Shown: positions 47,642 to 57,651, counted from the stretch's first letter. The stretch is DNA of 64,000 nt from Mactromeris polynyma (GCA_032209605.1 JASFXZ010000005.1:21812905-21876904), one strand, 5' to 3'. Made by a program: numbers and translations. Notes: generated by a model not told the origin, from the sequence alone.

Positions 47642-49999
47642 ATTCCTGTGTGTGTTTTACCCACTAACTTGAATGATTGTTTAATTCATTCAGATGCGAC
47701 GAGTACATTTTGGCAGTTGGCCAATAAATGTTTGACTGAATTGCGGTCAATGACATTGACAATATGAACCCAATAAACCGGGTCATTCATCATTGGTCTA
47801 TGGTTTTGTATATAATGAGCCCAGGATAGAACCCGCGATAACATCTTGACGTTTTACCCTCGTCTCGGTCAAATACACATATCATGAATATAACTGAAAT
47901 GTGAACCCATATTAAACAACAGGGCCATGATGGACCTATACCGCTCATCTGAGACCACGCCCCCTTGCAGTCATGGCCTTTACTCAATCATCATGGCTTG
48001 AAGGAAGAGGGTCACCTAAGAAACATTAGCAGAAGAGCAGAAGATTTGGTCTTTTGAACCATAGCAACCAGAATTCTGCATTGAACCATTTTATTTGAAG
48101 GAATCTGGAAAAGCACCACCAACATGTGCAATTATTTTGAAATTGAACCAACGGTCTCTGACAAGAAGATTTTTGAAGTCCCCATTGCTTACATAAACGG
48201 AACAGAGACCACTTCCACCTCCGTCACCAAATGAACATATCTCTGAAATCTTTGTTGAATATATCAAATAATTGTTCAATTGTTCAATTGCATTGTCGTG
48301 TGTGCAGTAAATGGAATGGTTTGGATACGCAGGAAAATGCTGGTTACTGAATTATACTTTGGTAATCAACATAACAGCTTTGCACCCTGGTGCTTTATAT
48401 TACTTTTGATCGCAGCAAGGTATATTTACAGGTGTGCACGTTGTCTTCCGTTCGTTTAATGAGTACTGTATTCGGAGCTGGAATAAAATTACAATACTGA
48501 TTCCAACTGTAGGTTAGCTCGATATGATGGCGATATGAATCTCTGCAAACGACGGTTAGCAACACTATACCCGATTTTACCGTGAAATGAAGATGAAAAG
48601 ACCGAACTGTGATCATTATTTCATGCTGGCTGATATTTTTATGTGAAGTAACATCGTTGACATCCTCGCGACAACGGTTTGTCGTAAATATCTACAATAT
48701 ATATTTGCATAGAAATAAACACTGGGACGAATGCAATGCGGAGAATCAGCTTTCTTACATATTTATACTGTCACGAAGCAGCTAGCTACACTTTGAACAC
48801 TCTAGTTCCTGCATGCGTCCGAAACAAGAGGCTTTATGAAGGGAATATTCAAGCGTGTAAATTAAAAGCCATTGCTATAAAATTCCTTTTATCCGTGTAA
48901 CAAGTACACATATTCCATTGTACAGCATGGACTTTGGGTTTCTCTTGTCATGTTGGAGAACGCAAGCCATCTCTCAGCGTGAAATGGTAAATACCAATTC
49001 ACAAGTCCAGTGTACCTGAGCAATAACTTACATAAAACTAGTCTGTGTGTGCCTCTATAACTCAGTCGGTTAAACGTTCTGTATTTAGATGTATTATTGC
49101 AAAGTTAAGCACCAGTTCGACTCTCATCCGACGTATTCTTTTCTTTTTTAATTGTTTGTAAATATATACTCCGCACCACAGACGTTCATCAGGTAGCAAT
49201 ATACCGGTTCAATACACAGAAAATTATTATTTTTGCCGATAGATCATATTCAAGCCAAAGCTTGAAAAAAAACTCATCTGCGTCACGTGGTCATTTAAAA
49301 TGTAATCCGTCCATTGTTCTTGCTTTTATTTCATTCAGTATCCTGCCCACAATATCGCGTCCCTCAGAATGCAGTGATGTAAACAATGTAATCGACATTA
49401 CACAATATGAGAGTAACGCAACTCTGAAACACTTGACATATATGTAAAAAGTAACGTTTTAAACAACAAATGCAATGACGGGATTATAAAAAATTAAATC
49501 TCAAATTTATCCGAAAAAAGCAAGCATGACTGTTCATCGATGTTATACATTCCAAGACAATATCTTTATAAATAACGCATTTAATAATACTACCAAATAA
49601 TCAACGATTTCAATCCTACTGACTTAATGACATGCATCATAGTGACTGTATTTACAATGAACAATTTATCGGATTAGCGAACTGTATAATTCCTGTTGCA
49701 ATTCGATGTACAAACAAGAATACGTAGGTAACGGTATATTAACGATATAATTATATTTCCGCCAGAAGCAAACAGTGTTATTTAAGTTCATAGCGGAATT
49801 CAAAAACGTTGTTAAGACGTAAACTGTTTATTACCTCCCGTGTTTACAGACATGGTATTTCTAGATTTTGGCATTAGGAATAAATTATCGGGAATTAAAT
49901 TTCATATCAGATACAAGAACAAAACAAATTTTGGCCATTGATAGGAAGATCTGAAATTTCAAAAAAGCATGTCGAAATGCATTAACCAGGATAATATAT
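47642..49999. other. Region between NT5C3-like gene and retrotransposon array
   Basis: Holds a probable dispersed repeat at 47920-48260 (GGGCCATGATGGACCTA...CTCATCTGAGACCACGCCC, a familiar bivalve repeat start) and the SINE-like element at 49053-49150. No coding gene supported. Confidence 0.4.
49053..49150 (+). mobile_element. tRNA-derived SINE fragment or tRNA pseudogene
   Basis: A-box-like ATAACTCAGTCGGTTAAAC and B-box-like AGTTCGACTCT at tRNA-like spacing, followed by a T-rich stop (TTCTTTTCTTTTTT). It does not fold as an intact tRNA by eye. Different family from the other two SINEs. Confidence 0.55.
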
Positions 50000-50506
50000 T
50001 GTAACACCTCGCTCTTTCTGTAGTCTCTCCAATGTGTGTAAAGAGAAATGTCCCAAATGATATGTGCGGGTAGCGTGACAGGGACAAGAACAAGGTGTGC
50101 TGACAGAAATATCCAACTGGCCAATAATTTGAATAAACTCAGTAATACACAAGGCGGAGTAACATTTCAATCAGATTTAATAGATCCAAGATTTATAAGT
50201 AAATAGCACACGAAATATATATCTAAAATGCTGATCAATAGCCTGGCGGGTGATGCCGGTCGTTACATTCACGGGAAAGGGATAAATAGTAATAGATCTA
50301 CATAGATCTAACAATCTACAATAATAAATAATAGTTACCAATAATGGTTATGATAATGTAGATTCTCATGTATATATGGAAACTATATAGACTCTTGCAA
50401 CTCTATAAAGTATAATACGGAATTGACGGATGTCAGTCGTGGAGTGAGGTCAGGAAACGCGGCGACGTCTCTATTTATACAGAACGTTTCCTCACAGTTC
50501 CTCACA
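50000..50506 (-). repeat. LTR (3' LTR of unit 1)
   Basis: Begins TGTAACACC (LTR end ...GGTGTTACA on the element strand). The other end is uncertain by about 10 bp because of a repeated CTCACAGTTC (50491-50510), just next to the ORF3 stop. Element-strand TATAAATA lies at 50472-50479 and ATTAAA, a possible poly(A) signal, at 50176-50181. Confidence 0.8.
50472..50479 (-). promoter_or_regulatory. TATA box of the LTR
   Basis: TATAAATA on the element strand near the U3 start side of the LTR, followed by a GC-rich stretch. Same site at 58145-58152 in the shared LTR. Confidence 0.45.
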
Positions 50507-50511
50507 GTTCC

Positions 50512-51003
50512 TCACTGAGCACCAAAATTACTCACGGAATATACCGAAATTTTAGGAACATAAGTGGGAATATGGGCAGGTGGGCAGTTCTCTTTATAAA
50601 CAGGGTCTGGTTTAAACTGCTTGGCCAAGGAATAAATGGGTGGTGGCAAATGCCTCTTCAACGGACTGGTATGATACAAGTTACTCAGAACAGGCTTTGG
50701 CTTGAACACCGATTGAACGGAGGCCCTCACTACAGACAGGGCCGGTGTAGCACAAGGCTCAAACACAGGGCGGAAAAACATTCCAACCGACACCAGGTTA
50801 CTACCTTGCCGTGAGCCAGTGTCAATGCCATGAGACAATAAATGGCGACGCTGGTTATCTGTCCTTTTTTTAGGAAAGGTAGTTCCACATTCAGTGCAGT
50901 GCACCTTAGGTCCATGTCGGTCTTCCATGTGACGGTCTAGCTGTTTATGGTTATCATACTTCACATCACAGGAAGGACAACGAAGTTGTAGTATTGAAGA
51001 CAT
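50512..51003 (-). CDS. ORF3: C2H2 zinc-finger accessory protein (163 aa), unit 1
   Basis: Lies between pol and the 3' LTR, where some elements carry env. I place the start at the Met at 51003 because TTATTTCAG, a good splice acceptor, ends six bases before the ATG. Upstream in-frame codons exist to 51078 but look like intron. Two fingers: C9-x2-C12-x12-H25-x4-H30 and C36-x2-C39-x14-H54-x3-H58. A basic/Pro-rich tail follows with no fold I know. There is no signal peptide or membrane segment from the chosen start, so it is not env-like. It may bind nucleic acid. The identical copy in unit 2 shows it is part of the element, not a host gene. Confidence 0.75.
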   Translation of the reverse strand: MSSILQLRCPSCDVKYDNHKQLDRHMEDRHGPKVHCTECGTTFPKKRTDNQRRHLLSHGIDTGSRQGSNLVSVGMFFRPVFEPCATPALSVVRASVQSVFKPKPVLSNLYHTSPLKRHLPPPIYSLAKQFKPDPVYKENCPPAHIPTYVPKISVYSVSNFGAQ

Positions 51004-51130
51004 GTTCTGAAATAATAGACATACATAAATCAACATTATGTTTTGAATAGCAGTAGCACCTATTAAATTTTTCTCCACTATGGTATTCTATCACAACTTA
51101 GGACTGCATACATGGTATGGTATAACAGGA

Positions 51131-51542
51131 TATTAATGTCACTGGAAACGTGACATTAATATACATTCAAGTACTGGTAACTTGACAAACAGGCAAATAC
51201 GGACACAATATTGTCACTGGAAGCGTGACAGTACTGGTATGGAATTCAAACACAACATTATTAAAAATAACATGTCACTGGAAACGTGACATTAATATAC
51301 ATTCAAGTACTGGTAACTTGACAAACAGGCAAATACGGACACAATATTGTCACTGGAAGCGTGACAGTACTGGTATGGAATTCAAACACAACATTTTAAA
51401 AATAACATGTCACTATTGTCACTGGAAACGTGATAATACTAACATGTGATAGCACTCGGACAATATTTATAATGTACAATCTGATATCACTGGAAACGTG
51501 AATCCAAGTATCATACATATACAAAATCACTGGTAGAGTGAT
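51131..51542 (-). repeat. Hairpin array with constant 7-nt loop, between pol and ORF3, unit 1
   Basis: Plus-strand notation: TATTAATGTCAC-TGGAAAC-(12-bp stem) 51131-51161; TCAAGT-ACTGGTA-ACTTGA 51167-51185; TGTCAC-TGGAAGC-GTGACA 51212-51230; ATGTCAC-TGGAAAC-GTGACAT 51272-51292; repeats of the second and third at 51303-51321 and 51348-51366; ATTGTCAC-TGGAAAC-GTGATAAT (one G-T pair) 51415-51437; TCAC-TGGAAAC-GTGA 51487-51501; ATCAC-TGGTAGA-GTGAT 51526-51542. Part of the number is due to a 136-bp tandem duplication (51138-51409). Element-strand loops read roughly NYUNCCA. Confidence 0.8.
51138..51409. repeat. 136-bp tandem duplication carrying hairpins, unit 1
   Basis: Units begin GTCACTGGAAACGTGAC at 51138 and 51274 and are nearly identical, differing by about an ATT indel near the end. 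Confidence 0.9.
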
Positions 51543-51650
51543 ACACAGTTCTACTGACATATGACAAAGCAACAATAATACTTTGTAATAAATAAATGTA
51601 CTAGTTTGGCAAAACTTGACAATATTTAATATTAAATTCACTACTCCATA

Positions 51651-54600
51651 TTACAGATAAGGTTTCAGCCTGTTATGATGAACATTATTAATTTTTTTTG
51701 AATTCTTGACTTGGACTACCAGATTTGATACTACTCTTATAACTGTAAATGGACCCTCCCACCTTGGTGACAATTTTGGGGAACGACCTTTGATACGGTT
51801 CATAATTTTCAGCCATACTTTATCTCCAGGCTTATATTGATTTGTATGAACACGTTTATCATACGCATTTTTCTGGCGTTTTGCAGCTTTAGCCATTGCC
51901 GTACGTGCATTGGTATGACAAACTCGCAGTCGCTCTTGGAGTTTGGTTACAAACATATCCGGCGAAAGGTCATTTTGGCCTTTAGGGTCATGACCAAACA
52001 GAAGGTCTGATGGTAAAGTGGGGTCATGACCGAACATCATCTGGTATGGTGAATGGTTGGTGGACTCATGTATTGAGGTACGATAGGCTAAAAGCATGAC
52101 TGGTAGCCACTGGTCCCAGTCTCTCTGGTGCTGAGCAATGTATTTGCTCAGCATATCTTCTATTGTTTTATTAAGGCGTTCTGTAAGACCGTTAGTCTGT
52201 GGATGAAATGCTGTGGATCTAAGCTTGATTATATCAAGACGGCCACATAACTCTTTAAATAATGCAGATTCAAACTGCCGACCTTGATCTGTAAGTAGCT
52301 GACACATAAGTCCATATCTACAAATGAATTCATTAACTAAAAGGGTTGCTATGGTTTCTACCCTCATGTCAGGCATTGAATAAAGCTCGGCCCATTTGGT
52401 AAAATAATCGGTAATGGACAATATATACTTATTTCCGTTGGATGAAAGTGGAAGGGGACCTATGATATCAAGACCCACTTTCTCAAAAGGTACACCAATC
52501 AGGGAAGACTTCAGCGGTGCTCTAGGGGATCTCCTAGGCATTCTACGGGCCTGACAAACTTTACATGTTCTGCAATATCTAGAAATGTCATCTTGGAAAT
52601 TAAACCAATAAAAATTTTGTTTCAATCTTTTGTAAGATTTCTTTTCACCTAAGTGACCAGAAGTCACATGATCATGTACATAATACATAATATTATCCCT
52701 AAACTCAAGGGGAACTACTATTTGATAAATATTTTCACCAAATTTATTCATGTGTAATCTATATATTACTCCTTCTTTAATGGTCAAACTTTTCCACATT
52801 GACCAATAATGCTTGGTTTCTCTGTCTCTATGGGATATTTCGTCCCATGCTGGCCTGACCTGGTTTGTCAGCCAATCTACTACTAATTTCAGGTTTGGAT
52901 CATCGTTTTGACGAAGGGACCAGTCAATTTGAATTCCTTCTTCTGTACAGGGTTTCCTCAGGGGGTACGATTTCTTGGTTTTCCCATCAAACTCTAAACT
53001 GTTACTTTCATTCACCGGTGAATGATTCGTGGCCATCGACTCACTCACTGGATCTGCATTCAAGGAAGTGGATTCCTTCAATTTGTCATGGTCTGTGACC
53101 TTCCCATCCTCGGGTCTGTTCTTAATAGCCCGTACACTTTTTCCATCTATACAACTCACATGACTGGCTAGTTTTACCGTCAATGAGCAACTTGACCCTA
53201 CACATCTATTTGCTGTCTTAGGGTTTTCTTGCTCTAATGTCATTTGTTCGTTTTCTCTCTTTTCACAGTATGAACACGTGCCACATGGCCTACGTGATAA
53301 ACTGTCTGCATTTGTATGTTTAACTCCTGGTCTGTGTTCTACCTCAAAGTCATAGAAACTTAATACATTCATCCAACGACTCATTTGACCCATAGGAGTT
53401 CTGAATTTTAAGGCCCATGATAAGGCTGAATGGTCTGTCCTAATAAGGAAATGTACTCCGTACAGATAATTATTGAAATGTTGAATAGATTCAACAATGG
53501 CTAATAATTCTCTACGGGTAACACAATACTGTCTTTCTGGTCTATTTAAGGTACGGCTGTAATATGCAATTACTCTAATTACACCATCTTGCTTCTGTTG
53601 AAGTACAGATCCCAAACAGTAGGAGCTACAGTCGGTATCTAGTATATACTGGTCTTTGTTATTCGGGTAACCTAAAACAGGGGCTTCAATAAGAGCTTGT
53701 TTTAATTTTTCAAAGGCAGTGTTGCACTCTTTGGACCATATAAATTTGGTATCTTTATGATTAAGTTGATGGAGCGGATGTGCAATATATGCAAAGCCTT
53801 TTATCAGTCTTCTATAATAGGACACTAGGCCAAGGAAAGAAGAAAGCTGTTTGGCGGTCCTTGGAATGGGCCATTCTTTAACAACCTTGACCTTCTCATC
53901 ATTTGGGGTTATGCCTTCTTTGTCGACAATATGTCCTAGGAAATGTAAACGGGTTTGAAATAAGTGACACTTCTTAGGCATGACTTTCATGTTGGCTTTT
54001 TCTAAGCGCATGAAAATTTCTTCCAACTTGACTAAATGGCTGTCCAAATCAACAGTAAACAACAATATGTCGTCAACATATATCAATACGGTCTCATACT
54101 GTAGGCCAGACATAATGTATTCCATCAGGCGCTGAAATGTGGCTACTGCATTGGTAAGCCCAAAACTTAAAACTTTAAATCTAAATTGGCCTTTTTGACA
54201 AACAAAACTGGTCTTATCCATGTCATTTTCATCCATCTGAACTTGATGAAAACCTGAGGAACAGTCAAGGGAACTATAATATTTAGCACCTTTTAGACAG
54301 TCTAAACAATCTTGAATTCTGGGAAGTGGGTATGAATCTTTAAGGGTCACTGCATTGAGTTTTCTATAATCTATGGCCAGTCTAAGACTGCCATCTGATT
54401 TCTTAACAGGTACAATCGGACTTGCCCAAGGACCGTTTGATTTCTCTATAATATCTGCATCAAGTAATCTGTCTACTTCGTTATTAACCTCCTCTTGTAC
54501 GGACTGGGGTAGGCGTCTTGGGTTTTGCTTAATGGGTGGTGCCAGTCCTGTATTTATTTTATGCTTAATAATACTAGAATTGCTTAAGTCTGACTTAGAC

Positions 54601-55415
54601 TTACTAAATACATGCTGGTATTTATGGAGTAATTGACCCACTTTAACTTGCTCTGCTGGCTGTAGGTTCTGTTTACTTTCTTCAAACACAGATATTAAGT
54701 GCTCCGGTACATCAAATTCTTTATTTTCTACACTTAACTTATATATGGACATTTTGTCATACATAGGAGATGGGTCTTCAACTGGGGTAGCTGGGTAACA
54801 GGAGGCTACATGCTGATTTTGCATTAATCTTACAGGTTTTTGATTCAGGTTAATTAGTCGGATAGGTATGCTAGCATTACTTGTATCAACCATGGCTTTG
54901 GCAATCATAACACCCTTTTTAAGTAGGTTTTCCCCGTAATCATCTGTAAGTGCGGTATGGCAGTGTGGTAATTCACCCTCAAAATGTCCTGCTATTATTG
55001 ACTCACTGGACGGAGGTAAAACTACATTTTCTTTTACACTAACTCTAAAGACCTGTGGTAGCTGATTTTCTGAAATACATTGTAATATCTTGCCCTGGTA
55101 ATGTACAATTCCGGTTCCCATGGCCAAAATAAAATCATGGTCATGCATAAAATCCCATCCCAGTATACATGGGGTGTCAACTTCAGCTACTAAAAAGTTA
55201 TGGTCAAAGTTTATGCCCGCAATATTTAGCTTCAGGGTCACATAACCTTTGCTAGTCAATTTTTCTCCATTTGCAGTTCTGAAACTTTCTGTGGTAGACT
55301 TTAACTCGGGTCTATATTTAAATGGCAACCGTTCAAATTTTCGAGGATGAATGATGCTAACTGAACTTCCCGTATCTATCAAGGCATGCAATGGCAGGCT
55401 ATCGAAAATGGTCAA
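51651..55415 (-). CDS. pol: Pol polyprotein (PR-RT-RNaseH-IN), unit 1
   Basis: 1254 codons from 55415; the frame stays open back to the gag overlap, so real translation probably begins by frameshifting, not at 55415 (a TTG). Residues counted from 55415: aspartic protease DTG at 14-16; reverse transcriptase with LAIDYRKLN at 346-354, LDCSSGFHQ at 383-391 and YVDD at 446-449; RNase H acidic residues Asp595, Glu637 and Asp661; integrase zinc finger H916/H921/C951/C954; catalytic D983-D1043-E1079 (D,D35E) and GPY/F module (WEGPF) near 1219-1223. No chromodomain follows. Order PR-RT-RH-IN marks Ty3/gypsy. The long Ser/Lys/Glu-rich linker at 710-830 between RNase H and integrase is unusual. All catalytic motifs are intact. 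Confidence 0.95.
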   Translation of the reverse strand: MTIFDSLPLHALIDTGSSVSIIHPRKFERLPFKYRPELKSTTESFRTANGEKLTSKGYVTLKLNIAGINFDHNFLVAEVDTPCILGWDFMHDHDFILAMGTGIVHYQGKILQCISENQLPQVFRVSVKENVVLPPSSESIIAGHFEGELPHCHTALTDDYGENLLKKGVMIAKAMVDTSNASIPIRLINLNQKPVRLMQNQHVASCYPATPVEDPSPMYDKMSIYKLSVENKEFDVPEHLISVFEESKQNLQPAEQVKVGQLLHKYQHVFSKSKSDLSNSSIIKHKINTGLAPPIKQNPRRLPQSVQEEVNNEVDRLLDADIIEKSNGPWASPIVPVKKSDGSLRLAIDYRKLNAVTLKDSYPLPRIQDCLDCLKGAKYYSSLDCSSGFHQVQMDENDMDKTSFVCQKGQFRFKVLSFGLTNAVATFQRLMEYIMSGLQYETVLIYVDDILLFTVDLDSHLVKLEEIFMRLEKANMKVMPKKCHLFQTRLHFLGHIVDKEGITPNDEKVKVVKEWPIPRTAKQLSSFLGLVSYYRRLIKGFAYIAHPLHQLNHKDTKFIWSKECNTAFEKLKQALIEAPVLGYPNNKDQYILDTDCSSYCLGSVLQQKQDGVIRVIAYYSRTLNRPERQYCVTRRELLAIVESIQHFNNYLYGVHFLIRTDHSALSWALKFRTPMGQMSRWMNVLSFYDFEVEHRPGVKHTNADSLSRRPCGTCSYCEKRENEQMTLEQENPKTANRCVGSSCSLTVKLASHVSCIDGKSVRAIKNRPEDGKVTDHDKLKESTSLNADPVSESMATNHSPVNESNSLEFDGKTKKSYPLRKPCTEEGIQIDWSLRQNDDPNLKLVVDWLTNQVRPAWDEISHRDRETKHYWSMWKSLTIKEGVIYRLHMNKFGENIYQIVVPLEFRDNIMYYVHDHVTSGHLGEKKSYKRLKQNFYWFNFQDDISRYCRTCKVCQARRMPRRSPRAPLKSSLIGVPFEKVGLDIIGPLPLSSNGNKYILSITDYFTKWAELYSMPDMRVETIATLLVNEFICRYGLMCQLLTDQGRQFESALFKELCGRLDIIKLRSTAFHPQTNGLTERLNKTIEDMLSKYIAQHQRDWDQWLPVMLLAYRTSIHESTNHSPYQMMFGHDPTLPSDLLFGHDPKGQNDLSPDMFVTKLQERLRVCHTNARTAMAKAAKRQKNAYDKRVHTNQYKPGDKVWLKIMNRIKGRSPKLSPRWEGPFTVIRVVSNLVVQVKNSKKINNVHHNRLKPYL

Positions 55416-55507
55416 AGGTAAAAAATAAGCACAGTTAGATTTTTTCTTATTGGACTCATTGGGTCTGGCACTAGTAGAGGTAGCTGGAACATGACCCTTA
55501 GTCCCAG

Positions 55508-57061
55508 CTACTGACAGTTTTCCTGGTTATTCTGGCCGTAATGGTTCTGGGGACTGTAAGTATTGGAAAGTCTGCTACCTTGGCTTGGCATAGGGACTGA
55601 TACCTGGCTATTATGGTATTTGTTATACGGATGGTACAAAGGATTATCTTTTTCTGGACAGTCCCGTCTATAATGACCAAATTGCCCGCAAGTAAAACAT
55701 TTCACAGTTTTACGGTTCTGGTTATTTCTAACATACCCATTACTATTTTGTTTGGCCTCGATGTTTGCAACTCGAGCGTTTAAGTTGTCTTGGGGTTCAT
55801 AGTTGGAGCTAAATTGGGATCTTAGCTCTAACTCTTTAATTCGTCTCAATATTGGCTCCTGAAAATCACTTATTTCTCTACAGTACGAGCTACTTTTTCT
55901 GGCCAGAACTACATCTGACTCCACAGCAATACGGATTGCCTCATTCATGGATTTTGGATTACCAACTATCAAGGCTTGACGTAACTGGTCGTCATTTACG
56001 GCTTCAGTAAAATAATCAAGACTAAGGTCTTCTCTGTTATGTACATCTAAATCGGGATAGGCTAGTCGGACCATCTTTTGAATGTCCCTAGCTAAGTCAT
56101 CAATCGATTCATTCTTTTGTCTAATTCGGGTACGCAGTTTGGAGACTTGAACTTTTCTTTGGTTATTAGGCTGATACCTTTGGATCAAGGTTTCTACTAT
56201 ACAATTATAGTCTTTAAATCTAGAAGAGGGTATCTCATTTAAAATATCGGTGGCTTTCCCTCTAAGATTAATGGCTAATTCCATAGCTTTACGGCTAGGT
56301 GACCAGTCATTTATTTCACTAATAACCTCAAATTGTCTTAAATAAGCATTCAGGTCTGAAGTTCCATCATATGTGGGTGGTTTAATTTTGCTAAGTTTTT
56401 CTCGGGGAGGGCTGGAATATCTACTTTGTCTCCAATCAGCATTTTTTGGTCTAATTCGGGATTGGGTTATGCTATCTGACTCTAATGGATGGGCCCGCCT
56501 AACGTCCGTCATTCCCCTGAGATCCTGCTCATATGCTTGTAGGTAACTACCAGGAAGGGCGTATCCAGTACCAATGGGTTGTTCTGTGCCCGCCCCAGAC
56601 GACCCCTCAACCCTTGCAAGATACCCCAACGCACTAATATTGTCATCCAGTGTTTCCAACTCTGTCCTTTTAACAGAGCTTCTACTTGCGCAAGCCTTTT
56701 GACCCCCGGGGCGCAGGAAAGCACTGGATCTGGTAGACTGCCTGCCAGGTTGGATAAACTCCTGGTCAGAAACAAAACACTCGCCTTCTTGACGCCGGCG
56801 CCAAGCCACTTCACCAGTCGGTGTCCCATATACCCATTCAGAGGATAACTGACCCATTGACCCCACTCCACGACAGGAGGCAGATGTACCAGCTAACGGT
56901 ACGGAATCCCCACTTGCTTGGTATGCATTGGAAGGTTTAACTATATTTGGTTCTATTGGTTCGGGAACTTGAATAACTACATGTCTGTCTCCCTCCTGAG
57001 AATTACTAGGTACCTCAGGTGGAATTGCATACTGGTCTGTATCTATTCGAATTGACTCCAT
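55508..57061 (-). CDS. gag: Gag polyprotein (517 aa), unit 1
   Basis: Structural protein of the retrotransposon particle. The ATG at 57061 is the first in-frame Met after the leader. The N-terminal 200 residues are low-complexity. A helical capsid-like region follows (FEVISEINDWSPSRKAMELA, then RGKATDILNEIP, IDDLARDIQKMVRLAYPD and the FTEAVNDDQLRQALI block), as in Ty3/gypsy retrotransposon gag families. Near the C-terminus is a CCHC zinc knuckle, C455-x2-C458-x4-H463-x4-C468 (CFTCGQFGHYRRDC), for RNA binding. It ends in TAG at 55508-55510 inside a short overlap with the pol frame. Confidence 0.93.
   Translation of the reverse strand: MESIRIDTDQYAIPPEVPSNSQEGDRHVVIQVPEPIEPNIVKPSNAYQASGDSVPLAGTSASCRGVGSMGQLSSEWVYGTPTGEVAWRRRQEGECFVSDQEFIQPGRQSTRSSAFLRPGGQKACASRSSVKRTELETLDDNISALGYLARVEGSSGAGTEQPIGTGYALPGSYLQAYEQDLRGMTDVRRAHPLESDSITQSRIRPKNADWRQSRYSSPPREKLSKIKPPTYDGTSDLNAYLRQFEVISEINDWSPSRKAMELAINLRGKATDILNEIPSSRFKDYNCIVETLIQRYQPNNQRKVQVSKLRTRIRQKNESIDDLARDIQKMVRLAYPDLDVHNREDLSLDYFTEAVNDDQLRQALIVGNPKSMNEAIRIAVESDVVLARKSSSYCREISDFQEPILRRIKELELRSQFSSNYEPQDNLNARVANIEAKQNSNGYVRNNQNRKTVKCFTCGQFGHYRRDCPEKDNPLYHPYNKYHNSQVSVPMPSQGSRLSNTYSPQNHYGQNNQENCQ
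55517..55523 (-). promoter_or_regulatory. Candidate -1 ribosomal frameshift site gag to pol
   Basis: On the element strand GGAAAAC, three codons before the gag stop. The pol frame is -1 to gag and has a TAA just upstream. The shift must therefore fall in the six-codon window ending at the gag stop, where the A-run is the only slippery-like sequence. It is not a canonical XXXYYYZ heptamer. Confidence 0.5.
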
Positions 57062-57651
57062 GGTTTATGTATACACAGGACTTGTGAATATACAAAGTAC
57101 AAATTTATCAATAATAAGATTAGTGCTTAAAAAAAAATATATAGCAAGTAGTTCTACACACTGGTAACGTGTGTAAACAATCGGTCTACAATGGTAAGGT
57201 CTATTTTATTTGCTTGGAAGTAGCAAACAAAAAAACAAAACAATTATATTTGCTTGGAAGCAGCAAAGAAATGGTCAGGAAGTAACGTAAGCCTGGGAAC
57301 GGCTTACTATTATATAAGCATAAGCCTGGAAACGGCTTAACTATTATACGGAGTTTTTTGGATACAAAACACACTGATATATGGACTCAGTCAATAATTT
57401 CTACGTAATACAACGTTATGATATTCAATAAAAACACAAAGCTATTTATTTATTTTGATTCGGCTCAAAAAGACGACGGAGTCTGCTAAAATAACACGTT
57501 GGCAACGGTAAACAATGTACGGGTAACCAGTACGTCGGAGTGCTCTCCCTTTGGTAAACTTAACCTTGTCAACTAGAGCAGAACGGGATAATCACAATAG
57601 GCCAACGGATAAATCTGTCGGTAATTTGAGCGACGCACTGGATTGTCAAAT
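57062..57651 (-). other. 5' leader of the retrotransposon with hairpin array
   Basis: About 590 bases between PBS and gag start. Hairpins with constant 7-nt loop (plus-strand notation): TACACAC-TGGTAAC-GTGTGTA (57155-57175), TTTGCT-TGGAAGT-AGCAAA (57209-57227), TTTGCT-TGGAAGC-AGCAAA (57249-57267), GTAAGCC-TGGGAAC-GGCTTAC (57287-57307), TAAGCC-TGGAAAC-GGCTTA (57321-57339). The rest shows no ORF of note. Confidence 0.7.

Noticed and set aside
49053..49150. Functional tRNA gene
   Set aside because: Box-like words are present but no intact cloverleaf or acceptor stem can be built by eye.
51004..51078. Hydrophobic N-terminal extension of ORF3 (NIMLIYVCLLF) that looks like a signal peptide, suggesting an env-like protein
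   Set aside because: A strong splice acceptor lies between it and the next Met, and the rest of the protein is a zinc-finger protein with no membrane segment, so the stretch is most likely intron.
51131..51542. CRISPR-like or simple tandem repeat explanation of the hairpin array
   Set aside because: Only the 136-bp duplication is tandem; other hairpins have different stems and irregular spacing, and related ones stand in the distant leader.
55413..55415. TTG at 55413-55415 as the start of pol
   Set aside because: The frame is open upstream to the gag overlap; frameshift entry is more likely than a TTG start.
56509..56871. 120-codon frame inside gag
   Set aside because: Alternate-frame shadow of gag with no recognisable motif.
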